Of a stretch of DNA of 64,000 bases, positions 49,372 to 61,315 are shown piece after piece (position 1 is the first letter of the stretch; each line of letters opens with the position of its first letter). The stretch lies in the NCBI GenBank assembly GCA_018292915.2, contig JACVVK020000091.1, positions 515,001 through 579,000 of the forward strand. Reading direction: 5' to 3'. The notes below the pieces were generated by a model that was given only the letters and a program-made list of their open reading frames with translations, was not told the DNA's origin and ran no database searches. Made by a program: the position numbers and the translations under genes. This DNA is from Batillaria attramentaria. Lineage: Eukaryota > Mollusca > Gastropoda > Batillariidae.

Positions 49372-52328
49372 CGCGCGCTCGGTTTTTACGGCAAATTCCC
49401 TCTAGACTGTGTGTTGAAGATGGCAGTGCACATTACCGCATGTTAATTGTATCCGACCCGCCAGTTGTCGTTGCTATTTTCGTCCTACTTTTATTGTTAA
49501 GCCACCACGGGTGAGTGATCTGTACAGACTTACAAAGGTCCTGACGAGCTGGCTGAAGTAAGTGAAACTCAAACAGCTTTAGTCAGCATCTAAAGTACAG
49601 CCCACAAGGTCGTAAACACACGCTGGGTCATCGTATTCTACGCAAGACTGATTCTCAATGGCTGCATACCATAGGGTGTTCAACTGTGGCACATTCAGAA
49701 CATTCTCCCGCTGGGAAGAAGCATAGTCCCCGTTTCACTGTCACCGCGGACACGACCAGTTTCTATACAACGAGAGAATGGGTTATTACCCTTCCTCAAA
49801 TTTGGGCCCTCGAGCATGGGAAAGTTGTCTCGGGGTTCCAATTTGAGGGAACCCTGTATTTCGGATCTGATGTGGGGGCAAAACTACCCACCGCATACCA
49901 ATACAACAGGGATATGGGTAATGTTATGCAACATCAGGCACTAAGCGGTCACTGACTTGTGAGGGTGAAAATTATCACGCTACAATATCGTACATTCTCG
50001 TTATCACATATATACAGACCAACTAACCAGTACATAACTGAAACAGGTGGTTTTGTCAGCGAAAATTGATAGAATGCATACGCTGGTGAAAATGAACGCA
50101 ATGCTGTCACCAAAAGAAATCAATAATATTGTCAAGTTTGGACAGATGTGTTTGCCATGTGTTAACTGCGTGCTCACTGCGTTCATTTTGTGACAATATT
50201 ATTGTCACAAAATGAACGCAGTGAGCACGCAGTTAACACATGGCAAACACATCATTCTGTCCAAACTGATACCTATGCGCACAAGTTATGTGCCATCGCC
50301 AATACATAGCATTAACTCAATTCCTACAAAGTAAGTTGGGGGTTACTCAGCTGCAAAGAATGTTTTTATGCATTTCTAGTTCAACGCGAAATGATACTAT
50401 GTGTACTATAACTAATGTGTACTATAACTAATGTGTACTATAACTAATGTGTACTATAACTAATGTTATTAAAACAATTGGGGGTGGTCGGTGGTCTAGT
50501 GGTCAACACGTCGTCACCAATGCGAGAGGTCAGATTCGAGTCCCTTTCGGGGCAAAGAATTTTTCTTTCTCGTATCAGTGGCACTGTTCATTCGGGCCGA
50601 CCGTCGGGGAGTTTCTCCCCGGGTTCTCCGGCTTCCTCCCTCTCTGTTTTGGAAATGTTCAGCCCATAAAATTCGAAAAATGAATGCAATTCAAATATTC
50701 CGAAACTCAAATTGATGTGCTGGCCCTTCGCAACACGTGATTGCTCTGCGTGTCCAGTGTCTGAGAGAATGCGTGTGATTCTCGTGAGCGTGTGTGCTGG
50801 GTTTAGCTCGCCTATATTACTGCGATTGTTACAGTTTTCACACCTGGAACATGGTGATGGTGAAAACCTGATATAACAGGCACTTAGAGCTCGTGGCGCC
50901 AAAGACCAGGTTTTGAAAGAAGATGGGGAGGATGGAGCAGGTTACGAACAGAAAATACTCCCACGCTCGCGTCCAAACAGGTCCAACCAGTGAATGAGTA
51001 ATACGTGAATAATACGAGTATAAGGAAGACCTGAAGCAAAACCAAGAGTGCTTGAACTAGCGCTATTCTTCAAACACTACAGACAGTCAGTTTCGCTTCA
51101 GATCTTCCTGATAGTACTGTTCAGGGTGGAAACACTGACTAAGCAAGTACGACCCTGCCCAACTAGTGCACGCTTGGTTGACAGTGTGTGTCAAAAGCCT
51201 GGCCAGCACGCTGAAAGCTCACGTTATTTGGTGCAAGGAGAGAGTTCTGAGCCGGGAATACCTGGGCCCTTCTCGCCTGAGCGCTTCTAAAGAAAACTGG
51301 AGCTGGTTTCTGACAAGGGTCACAAGTTCACAACCTGACGTTTTTGATACGAGAAATAAGACCCGCCTGCGTCCCCAAAGTCGAAATGCTTACTCAAAAA
51401 AAAAGGCATGACAGCATATGTAGGACAAGCCGTTTTTAGCACCAGTTTAAGAATCTTGGTGATTCCCGATGGCACAGGTGTACTGACTATAGATATTCAT
51501 CCATCTAGATAACTGAACTGCATATAAATCAGTTACAACTGACCGGCTTACATTAAGTTACACACCAACAGCCTGTCACAGTCTTGCAGACTCCACGTAA
51601 TAAGAGAGGAAATGGATAAAACTGAAGAAGTGTGGGTAAGAGCTTTGTAACCTGTATAAAATAGACTAAAACTGAAGTGAGTATTTTAACGTCAACTACC
51701 AACGTTGTCCCTACCGATTTTCCCTTCTCTTCTAGCAGGACCACCCCTCCGCATTTATTTCTTTATTTCTTTTCAAAGGGCACACTTTCACAGAAAACAG
51801 GACCGGCGCCTGCGTGAGCCGTTCTTGATTTCTATCATTCTCACATGCAAACCTAAACAGAGGCAAAATGCGTGCGGATGAGTCAGAGAATCGCGGTAAG
51901 AAAAACATTCTATACGCGACTTCCAATTTCAAAGACTCCACTCGCAATCACAACTATAGGTTTCTGCGGTAGGAGTTTCTCGAAAGACTACGGCTGCAAT
52001 AAGACGGCGCAATTTTATGTACGGGAAAAGAAGTAGGCCAAAGGGAATCCAGTTTCACCTGCTTTCACGCGATCTACGTGCTGCTTTTCAGCTCGTGTAC
52101 AAACACTTTTATCAGGTCCTGCCGACGGTGCTGAAATAGCAATGAAATAACGGAGAAGGCCGGCTGATCTTGTAATGGTGATGCCACACATGTCTCTCCG
52201 GCAGTTTTTACAACACGAATAATTAAACACAAGAAAGGCATACTATAACTTGCATGCGGCAAGCTGCAGAATTGACAAAATGGAAAATAAAGTTAACATT
52301 AAAAAACAAGCAAGAAAACAGATTCTGC

Positions 52329-52387
<59 letters not shown>

Positions 52388-53203
52388 GCACGCACGCACA
52401 CACACACACACACACACGCGCACGCACCAAATATTATTGTACAGCGTACACGTACTGGGATTTTTAATGACAATGAAACCACAAACCATAAACACTCCGG
52501 CCGTACAATAACTACATTTTCTACAACTGGGACTGACCAAGGACCCTACATCAGTTATAGCCTAGCGGATCTAGGGTCAGTCAACTGAATCAACAGTCTG
52601 GGGTCGGTTTAACGTTGCGCAAACTGAACCAGCCTTCTGTCATTGTGGCCGGTTGAGTCACTCTCCGTAATGGAAAACAAGAACGTCTGGCTGCGAGCGC
52701 AACACACAGACAGGGTATAATTACAGGCCGGCTGGCCACAGGCTCATGGTACTGATCAATAATGTGGTCGAAGGGAACAAAACATAATCAACACCGCCCC
52801 AGGTGTAGCACGCAATATTGTGCTTCACGGCGTAACTTTCACGGACATCTGCTCAAAGGGCATAAGCAACATTGACTTGATAACCGGTTAAACCCTTGTT
52901 CCAAATGACGGTAAAATTTAGGGGTTATAGTAATCAAGCGCAAATACCACGCCGTAACCAGCCAATGTAATCTCGCCTGATATATGCATGCAGACGTACG
53001 GTACACCTCTAGACAGGTAATGCTGCTGTATACAAAACGAGCTAGAATACGTTAGCTAGCATACATAGTAATATATCTGTACCGCTCAAAAAACATACAC
53101 TGCTCTGTTACGCACAACAGTTCGCGGTATGCAGTTACTGACACCGACTAAAAATTTGGTTGACACAGCCCTGCTCAGTTGCCCCCCATCCCCCCCCCCC
53201 CCG

Positions 53204-53250
<47 letters not shown>

Positions 53251-53662
53251 TTTTTTTTCTACTAAGGCCAGTGACATTTACCTACAATTGTATGCATGCA
53301 AGTTCGGCACTCTAAAGAAAGCAGTTAAGAAAATATTAATTTTGGTGGAGAAAGGGGGTTGGGGGCTTAGCGGGTGACCGCCCTTCCCCGTGGTCTTTTT
53401 AATTCAGCGCGCAACATGAACAGACCCAAGACAAACTGCACACATTTGACAACAATCCGCATTGGCACGACAGTCGCCCTTTGGCTATTTGAACCTACGT
53501 AGATCAGATCTAGTCTGCGCAGTGAAGTGTAAACATGGTTGAGGGAGCTTTATCTTCACTGTGCAGACGTTGTCACGTAGAGAGCTATGTTAGCGACGAG
53601 AAACGGTAACAGGGGATTGCTGTTGTGACTGAAGAAAGGAAAATGCATTTGCTCCCTCCCCT

Positions 53663-53730
<68 letters not shown>

Positions 53731-54281
53731 TGTGAGAGAAACAGAAAAGCAATGACGGAAGATTCTTTCCCAAAACTCAAAGCAAAGTATTCAGTTCGTT
53801 TCTAAAGTCAGATATGTGAAGTCTGAGTTCCTACTGCCTGTAGTGAAATGGCCTTCATTTGCATGTAGCCTGGATATGACCTTACTGATTTGGGAGCGTT
53901 CCGCTTTAATTTAATGCAGTCACTGTCATGTCTCAGAGAAATTTGAGAATTTAAACTTCATGTAGGTGCTAATCAGACAAACGACCCCCCCCCCCCCCTC
54001 TCTCTCTCTCTCTCTCCACTGACCCCCCCTCCCCCCCCCCCCCATGCTTATACCTTGAAAAAAAAAAAAAAACATTTATTCAGTTCAACTTCCTCTCTCT
54101 CTGTCTCTCTGTCTCTCTGTCTCTCTCTCTCTGCTCGCGTCGTGAGTTCGAATCCCGGCGAGGGCCAAATATTTGTGCTGGCCTTTTTTTCGTTGCCCCG
54201 TTTGTGATATCACCCATACGTGGTGGAAAATGCCGTTAAACTCCCAAACATCCACCTACCAACGCTCCTCTCTCTCTCTCG

Positions 54282-54317
<36 letters not shown>

Positions 54318-54723
54318 GTGCGTGCATGTCAAGTGCTATTAGCTCTTGGGGAAAATCCCGTCACAAAGAAAATGAGTCCGTCCCCAGAGGCACGAAGCAC
54401 CACAACGTCCCTAAAACAAGGGTCAGGACCCAGTCTGTTCTGACAATTTTCCCCGAAGCAAAGACGGTAAAAATCATTCCAGAGTGAACAGAAAACGGGA
54501 GAAATCGAAAACCGAAATTGAGGGATTCTGGCATCTGCATTTAATCAATGGGAGAACGGAGGGTTCTAGGGACGATCTGTCTTCACATTCGGTTTAACGT
54601 AGTCAGCGCACACTCCAGAAATTTCTCAGACAAGATCTCTCTCTGTCTCTGTCTCTTTGTCTCTCCCTCTCTCGTGGGGAGAGACCTACACTTCACTGCG
54701 GCAAATGCGATGATCTTTTCCTG

Positions 54724-54805
<82 letters not shown>

Positions 54806-54915
54806 CGTTTTAGATTTTAGCTTGGAATTGGCAAAAGTTGTCAACTGGAAAAACTAACTCTCGTGAAATCGTATGATAGCAATGGAAACCTAAGTTCATT
54901 CATTCATATATTTAC

Positions 54916-54987
<72 letters not shown>

Positions 54988-55007
54988 CGTGTGTGTGTGT
55001 GTGTGAC

Positions 55008-55056
<49 letters not shown>

Positions 55057-55080
55057 CACTCTGTGTGTGTGTGTGACACT

Positions 55081-55152
<72 letters not shown>

Positions 55153-55757
55153 ATAGAATAACTGAACAAGTAGCACCTGCGAAACGCCGGTCAGTTGACA
55201 AGCCGGACACCGTGCTGATGTACAATACACGTACCATGTTATCTTTCGACTACGCCGGCCGGGCAACTGTTTGCCTCCGAGTCAGTTGATGAAAACAATA
55301 GCGTCGGCACAATGCAAGATTCTGGCTCAGTGACGTCATCTTACACCATCTGGAGGCTTTAATGTCTCAGGTTAACCTTGAAAGGCTAGAAACAATCTAA
55401 CGGTGACCCCGTCGAACCCTAGAGGTATCCGCTCAATGCACATGCGTGGTGGTCCAGCAGGAAAGTTTCACTTCCTCGTGCTGATGCAATAGCGAGAAAA
55501 AAAAACTACACAATACAGCTGCAGCAAATGTGCGCACACGAAAACCCTGTACATCTACTCGACTGAACTTATTTGCGCAGACGAAATTTTGCGAGCGCAA
55601 CGAATGACTGGCCAGGCTAAGTCAGTTTTCCGCATGACGGCTGATAATGGCAACCTTGTTTACGTGATATACAGAGGTGAGTAAATCATACTAGACAAGG
55701 GAGGATTGGGCTACATGGATTATGTCCGTGCTTTTCTGCACTGTGACGCGCGTGCGC

Positions 55758-55803
<46 letters not shown>

Positions 55804-55903
55804 GTGACTGAGAAACTGAGAAAGCGAAAGACGAGGCATACACAAATCATTGGAATGTTTACCTGTACTACATCAGTCTGAAGTGCAATGCACCACCACA
55901 AGA

Positions 55904-55983
<80 letters not shown>

Positions 55984-56428
55984 CAAAGATCAACAGCTTC
56001 AATGCATGACGGACAGACGAAACATGAAACGTGTCAGTAGGGAATATCTCAACAGATAGCTCCAGATCTGTGTCATGTCTGACTCTTGACATCACGTCAC
56101 CGCGTGCCCTACTTTGCCACAAGATGAATGGAAATTCCTCTGATTCATGACAACAAGCAAAGAGAAAGACTGCTAAAATATCACGTTTACTCTAACGTGT
56201 CAGAATCGTCTCGAACTGCGATGCTAGCACGCATCACGGGCTGCTGATAGTAGCCAATCTACTAGCCTATCTACCGTCGCAACAACATGGTAACGCGGAT
56301 GAAAAACACGTGTGCTAAACTTAGGCACCGGTACACATTTACGACCGACAAAGCCAATACTCACAATCAAGCGCGTAATCGCTGTGTTTGCTGGGATCAA
56401 CGCAGATCAGGACAACACTCTGGGCCAT
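45527..56428 (-). CDS. universal stress protein, copy C (four exons, long intron 1)
   Basis: Minus-strand exons: 56428-56365 (64 nt), 47059-46973 (87), 46695-46598 (98) and 45742-45527 (216). Splice sites and phases equal those of copies A and B; product 154 residues. Differences from copy B include a second residue Ala in place of Glu, GPTP for GPSP, LQEL for LREL, AQAT for AQTT, GKEPWETI for GMEPWETV and no loss of the ATP-binding GSRGMGKVRRTFLGS. Intron 1 is 9.3 kb because it has gained a HINE-like element and a 5.5-kb block. The link between exon 1 and exon 2 across this distance is inferred from unit colinearity. Confidence 0.85.
47455..48886 (+). mobile_element. HINE/pearl-like non-autonomous Helentron
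   Basis: Inserted in USP intron 1 of unit C; units A and B are empty here. Near the left end GGCTCCCTTGTG (47455) mirrors CACAAGGGAGCC near the right end (48852). The right end has a hairpin GAGGC-TTTT-GCCTC followed by CTAG and then T. A GT tract lies at 47503-47554. The core is about eight units of about 150 bp, each starting ACATTGGCATTTTCT and alternating in two types. Subterminal inverted repeats, a 3' hairpin, a tandem-repeat core and a microsatellite are the traits of pearl/HINE elements of bivalves. No protein is encoded. Confidence 0.65.
47570..48850 (+). repeat. tandem core repeats with AAGGTCA motifs
   Basis: Units begin near 47570, 47716, 47871, 48019, 48178, 48328, 48471 and 48617. 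Most end in TGACCTTGACTCAAGGTCA or TCAAGGTCAAGG. These contain TCAAGGTCA, the extended half-site of ERR and FTZ-F1-type nuclear receptors. Confidence 0.8.
50134..50265. repeat. inverted duplication (hairpin) in unit C
   Basis: About 65 bases (TTTGGACAGATGTGTTTGCC...) are followed at once by their reverse complement, centred near 50201. Units A and B have only the right-hand arm. The right arm has a 3- to 4-base insertion. Confidence 0.9.
50401..50464 (+). repeat. 16-bp tandem repeat, four copies
   Basis: GTGTACTATAACTAAT repeated four times, replacing the single copy and (TA)n tract of units A and B. Confidence 0.9.
50480..50697 (+). repeat. tRNA-derived SINE in unit C
   Basis: Third copy of the SINE at 33852 and 40230, with the same A-box, B-box and CTCCGGCTTCC block. 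Confidence 0.7.
50755..56215. other. 5.5-kb block found only in unit C
   Basis: No gene recognised. It holds CA/GT tracts (52331-52423, 53206-53248, 53666-53728, 54727-54803, 54919-55150, 55761-55802 and 55916-55979), CT tracts (53999-54016 and 54270-54314), a SINE at 54129-54250 and otherwise single-copy-looking sequence. Nothing resembling a USP exon was seen. Confidence 0.6.
54129..54250 (+). repeat. tRNA-derived SINE, 5' truncated
   Basis: B-box GAGTTCGAATCCC at 54141 starts a copy of the SINE seen at 18155: GGCCAAATATTTGTGCTGGC, a GTGATATCACCC block and GTGGTGGAAAATGCCGTTAA. The A-box side is replaced by CT repeats. Confidence 0.6.
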
Positions 56429-56511
56429 TTTGTGTCTCGGGAAAGATGTACCAGCCGTGAAAAGAACAAGCGTCTAAAATCTCGTCTGCAGCGACTTGCG
56501 AAAATAGTTCA

Positions 56512-57230
56512 GCGGAAAGCGTCGGATGTGGTGTGCGGTGTCTCGCGCGGTTATACCCCTTGTGCCGCAAAGTGGAGTCAGCCGGCGGAGACGGGCCAGT
56601 GGCGGTTGTGCAGGCAGTCCCCGCCTCGCTCACATACAACACGCCGCGCCGTGTGTGTCTGAGCGCGTGTTGAGGTGTGCGTGTGTGTTGTCTCACTCGG
56701 CTGTACAGCAAGCGTGTTGTTGTGCCAGGTCAGATGGAACACACTTGCTACCGGTGATGAGCAAAAATACGGTACCCCCACTACAATAACGTTACGGGCC
56801 GAGGCCGGGGGGTGTTCATCAGTTTGTCCTGGCCGCTCAGTGTAGTATCTCACTTGCACTGACGCCCTCGGTCGGTCTTAGTCAGTGGCAGGTATCACTG
56901 GCGGGGCGCACAGGTAGCAGGCCAGGTAAATGAATCCAACATCATGATTCAAGTTTAATTAACTGCAGTTTGAGGAGGCTGATTCAAGGGAACGACGGTA
57001 AAGTGATCTCAGTCAGGTGTGGCTCGGAATGACTCGTGCCGGTGTGCCAGTCAGTGCGTGCGTCAGTGTTTCAACTTCTCAGTGTCAGTGATGCCCGGCG
57101 TGCCCCACTGCCGGAGCGGTGTACCGTCTAGTATGCGTTCAGTCGCCACCAGTGCGTGTGTGTGTGTGCGGACGGTGTGTGTGTGTGTGTGTGTGTGTGT
57201 GTGGCACGGTACGTGTGTGCCACACTGAGT
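56512..57230 (-). promoter_or_regulatory. upstream block unique to USP copy C
   Basis: In units A and B a TTCAG is followed directly by TTTCATTCAGTACTG; in C about 720 bp lie between. The block begins 84 bases upstream of the copy C start codon. It is CpG-rich near the gene and has a GT tract at 57175-57202. If A and B lost it, they lost promoter-proximal DNA; if C gained it, its promoter is new. Confidence 0.55.
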
Positions 57231-58095
57231 CAGTTTCATTCAGTACTGATTTGGTTATACAGTCGCACACTGACTGACCCGCCGCTCTGTCCCCGCGTCG
57301 AGTCTACGCCGCTGAGTCAGTGCTGGAATGACAGTCCTGTCAGCTGAATTCCTTGCCGGCAGCTAAATCAGTCCATTTCTTCAAAATGCCACTACCCCAG
57401 TCCGCCGTGTCAGTGATATAACTATGATATAATTATATGACGCAACTGAGTAGGGCGGCTCTCCCTGTCCACCCAGTATTGCTGAAACGTGATGACCGCT
57501 GTGTCCAGTAATAACCGGTCACCCACAGCCGGCACAGAAAACTGATTTGCATAACGTTAGAACTGATTATTGTACTGAAAGGCGTCACCGAGGCGTAACC
57601 CGGCTGGCTGTAGTGTAATACTCGTAACTGACTTCTTACAGGAAACTGAATGGCCTTGATGTTTACAAGCGGACAGCCGGCAAGGCGGCACGTAGTTCTT
57701 GAACCAGCGTGTGGTGCGGTTGGGCTGTGCTGGTGACTACTGAGTGTGAGTGTAGTACAAGAGTTGGTTGGTTGTGGGTTCAACGTCAGTCTTTTTTTCA
57801 TCACACAAAGAAGGAAAAGGTCAGAACCGGCAAATGTTGGTTTCCAGCTCAGTGAGATTCGACAAAACTCACGGCCCCAACATCTGAAGTCAACGCTTTA
57901 ACTGCTCGGCCGGCTATCTCCGAGTCGGCTCCCCAACGAGTGAGAGGCCGGGTGGGTATCTATTTGAGGGTTTAACGTCCTTTTCCACCACAAACGGGTG
58001 ATATAAATGACGTGGCATCGAGTAGCTGCGGGCCCCAGCCCAGACCACAGATTGGGAATGTCGGCATTGAATGCGATGTGTGTGTGTGTGTCACG

Positions 58096-58126
<31 letters not shown>

Positions 58127-58182
58127 CGCGGTGTGAGTGCAGTTAATAAGCATATATCATTTACGTCAGGTGTGCGCTGCAA

Positions 58183-61082
58183 AACCCAGCCCGCTGTCAT
58201 CGCCATACCTCACCGACATCAAAGCGAACATCAAAGCGAGCATAAATATCTCACAACATCATGCATAACAAACAAAGAGAGAGAGAGAGACAGAGATAAA
58301 TGGAAAAGGTCTTTCCGACCGAACAGACCGAAAACGACCGGTATTCAGTTTTATACAGTTTTAATATGTTCTTTGTAACCATGATGACAAAAATACAAAA
58401 TGGCATTTTCAATTACTCCAACAAAGAGATGATGATGGAAAACGCTTAACGCTAACTCAACCAAATAGAGCCAGCTGCAAAAACAAATCAATATGAATTT
58501 CTTATGACGCAACAGAGACGCGAAAGATCTGACAGATCGTTACTTCGATTATCTACTTGGATTCTGAGTGTTTACCCTGAACCATTTTAGCAGCAGGAAA
58601 CATTCACAGTCGTCCGTGCATTTACACCTTCCGGAGGCTGGTAATAGATCTCAGTTCTTCTGCTGCTTTTCACAAATTTAGTTTACAAAATAATCGTTTT
58701 AATCGTGGACTTTTTCAAGAAGTTTTCCATGAACGTGTGTGTTCCAGCTCGCAAGAAAATCGCCGAAAGTATACTGAGGAAACTTGCTACGTATAATTCT
58801 GAACGCTCGGTAATTGATAGGTTTCTACTTTTCTAGGTCTACCTGTGAAACAAACTTTAAAAAAAAATAAAAAAAAAAAAAACTATTCTATGTACCAACG
58901 TATGTTTAGTGCGTAAATGTAGCATTGTTATCTGTGCATTTAAAGCTGCAACCTCAAACATGAGGTCACAAAACATGTTAGGCTTCCGTCCATGAAGTTT
59001 GATATCTTTCTGTCTCGCTTAAATAAACCATAAAAACGTTTATTTTTGTGCAGGTAGTTCATACCACTGCTTAAACTGAACGGAATAAATTGAATGTACC
59101 GAATTAATAAAGACGTTTATGAAAAAAAAAGAGAAGCAAAAATACAGGTAGAAAATAACTGAACTCAGCAACATAAGTGGCAAATGAACAATGTTGATAC
59201 ATGCTAAGTGAACGTACCGTTACACTACACACTAATGTGCGAAGCAGCCTCACTATGGAAAACTCAAAATGGATTCCTGAATACTTATTGCGTATACGTA
59301 CGAACACTACACAGATAGTTTACTTGTACATGACATCCGATATACAGACAAAGAAAATCTCTGGGTTTACATAACGTAATTACGATCAAAATCACCCAAC
59401 ATTACAATAATGTATAATGTGGTAAATCATTCAAAGGCTGATTTAGCTCTGTGAGGGCTGCTCATAAATATCCCAGTGGTATGCGTCATAAAACTTACAG
59501 CAAGGACATGTTTGACGTCATCGTTACGTCACACAAGGCCAATGAAGTGGTATTTTATGAACTATGGTCTCCCCATGATCACACATCAACATGAACCGAG
59601 TTCAGGCAGTTGTACAATCTGTTCTGTTTTTTTTTTTTACATTTGTGCTTACGACTTGAGTTAGTTTTCTGTGTAGGACGTCACAAACGACACAATTTGT
59701 TTCAAATTCCCCCTTCCGTTTTCACAAAAAGGCTAAGCATGGAACTAAACATATAATTCGGAATACTGTAAGCTTTTGTTGTTGTAACGTTGTTGTTGTT
59801 TTGTTTAGAATGTCGTGGGGAAACTGCACGGCGCTGCCCTGTAGCGGCACACTTGTCTGGAAAATGTATGAAAACTATAACACAATGAACTAACGCGGCT
59901 GTGTGGACTGTGACATGTGGAAGAAAACTAAGAAGTTTCCATTTTGAGCAAGGTGTTCTGTAATGAATACAGCTATGCATCGATGCACTGGATCAATGGT
60001 AGTAGACTTGTTTAGGAGGACTTCGTAATGAGGACTTCGCTAGGCAGCACAACCCATTTACAAGTAAAAGCATGTTAGGGGTACCAGTAGCTAATCGCAG
60101 CGCGTTAGCCGCTCGCGGCCTCTGCCGTGTGAGCCTAATTTACATGTAAATGGGTTACGCTGCTCAGCGAAGTCCTCCTAACGAAGTCCTCCTTACGAAG
60201 TCCCACTGAACATGCTTAGAATCGACTTTTGTGGGCATCTTTCATGCGAAATTCTTTCCCATAGTCAAGTACACTTACTTGCAACGAGTATAACCCTCAC
60301 CATACATCATCCAATTCAAAGTGCCAATCGGACTTTTTCTCAAGCAAATTACCGCCCAAACTGGAAAAAAAAAACACCTAATGAAAGCTGTCATGGAGCA
60401 TTTACACAGTCAGTCTCATACACGGCATCTCACGGACACGGATGAAATGTACACACTGAGATGGTAGGACATGTAATAATTAGTGCAATCTCGAGGGAAA
60501 AAAGCTAAAGTTCCGAACGCTGTTTGGGGGGAACGTGAAACTTTTCTTTTCAACCTATGTTACCATGGGACTTGTCAATACGATATCTGCCAGTTCACAT
60601 TGTTGGTCGTCAAATTCTCCTACTATCAAACTGAGAATGGAACTCGCGACACTAGACCTGACAGTCCAATGCATGTCTGCCAATCAGTCGGCTCAATATT
60701 CAGAGCCCCTAACAAATTCAAGTCCAGATCGCAGACTCTGGAGAACAATTAATTTTTTTACAATTATCAACCACAGCACCGCACAAACTTGAAACATGAG
60801 AAACAAGAACAAATTTCACTCTTTGTGTTGATAACGAGTGTGGGCATTGTTTTCAATCAAAGGACTAAGTGAGAACTAGGAGGGTGACGTGGGGGTGGGG
60901 GGGGGGGAGGGAGAGGGATGGTGATGTATGGGTTGGGAGGGTAGGGGTAGCGGAGGGGGTAGTGAATTGAGTTGTATTGACAGCGGAAGACAAAAACGCG
61001 TTGAAGATCGGAGTGTGGACAATGTCGACAATGTCGTCAGTGTGAGTGTGAGAGTGAGTGAGTGTGTGAGAGAGAGAGAGAG

Positions 61083-61144
<62 letters not shown>

Positions 61145-61315
61145 AGATGGGCGTGGTGGGGGAGGGGTGTTGTATCTAGTGGTCCCTCCTCACAAGCCGG
61201 AAAGAGAGGGAGTGAGAGAGAAGGAAAAAGTGGGGTGTACAAATCTCGTATACAAATATTGAATTAAAAAAAAAAAAAAGCAGCAACACAAAATGTTCAA
61301 TGTCGTCGTCGGTCC
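58183..61315. other. spacer between unit C and the diverged USP gene
   Basis: No gene recognised. It holds A-rich runs near 58858-58882, a foldback element at 60005-60202, a G-rich stretch at 60880-60960 and a GA/GT tract at 61066-61143. Confidence 0.5.
60005..60202. mobile_element. 198-bp foldback/MITE-like element
   Basis: Ends are imperfect inverted repeats of about 63 bp, running from GACTTGTTTAGGAGGACTTC inward to AACCCATTTACAAGTAAA on the left and mirrored on the right. The middle contains a GC-rich stretch. No coding capacity. Target duplication was not clear. Confidence 0.65.

Larger units (their letters stand above)
41769..58182 (-). repeat. tandem USP unit C, expanded by insertions
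   Basis: Homology to unit B starts at 41769 and ends near 58182. It is interrupted by extra blocks at about 42902-45282, 47455-48886, 50755-56215 and 56512-57230. The rest aligns with B with more differences than A shows, so C is the more diverged copy. Confidence 0.85.
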
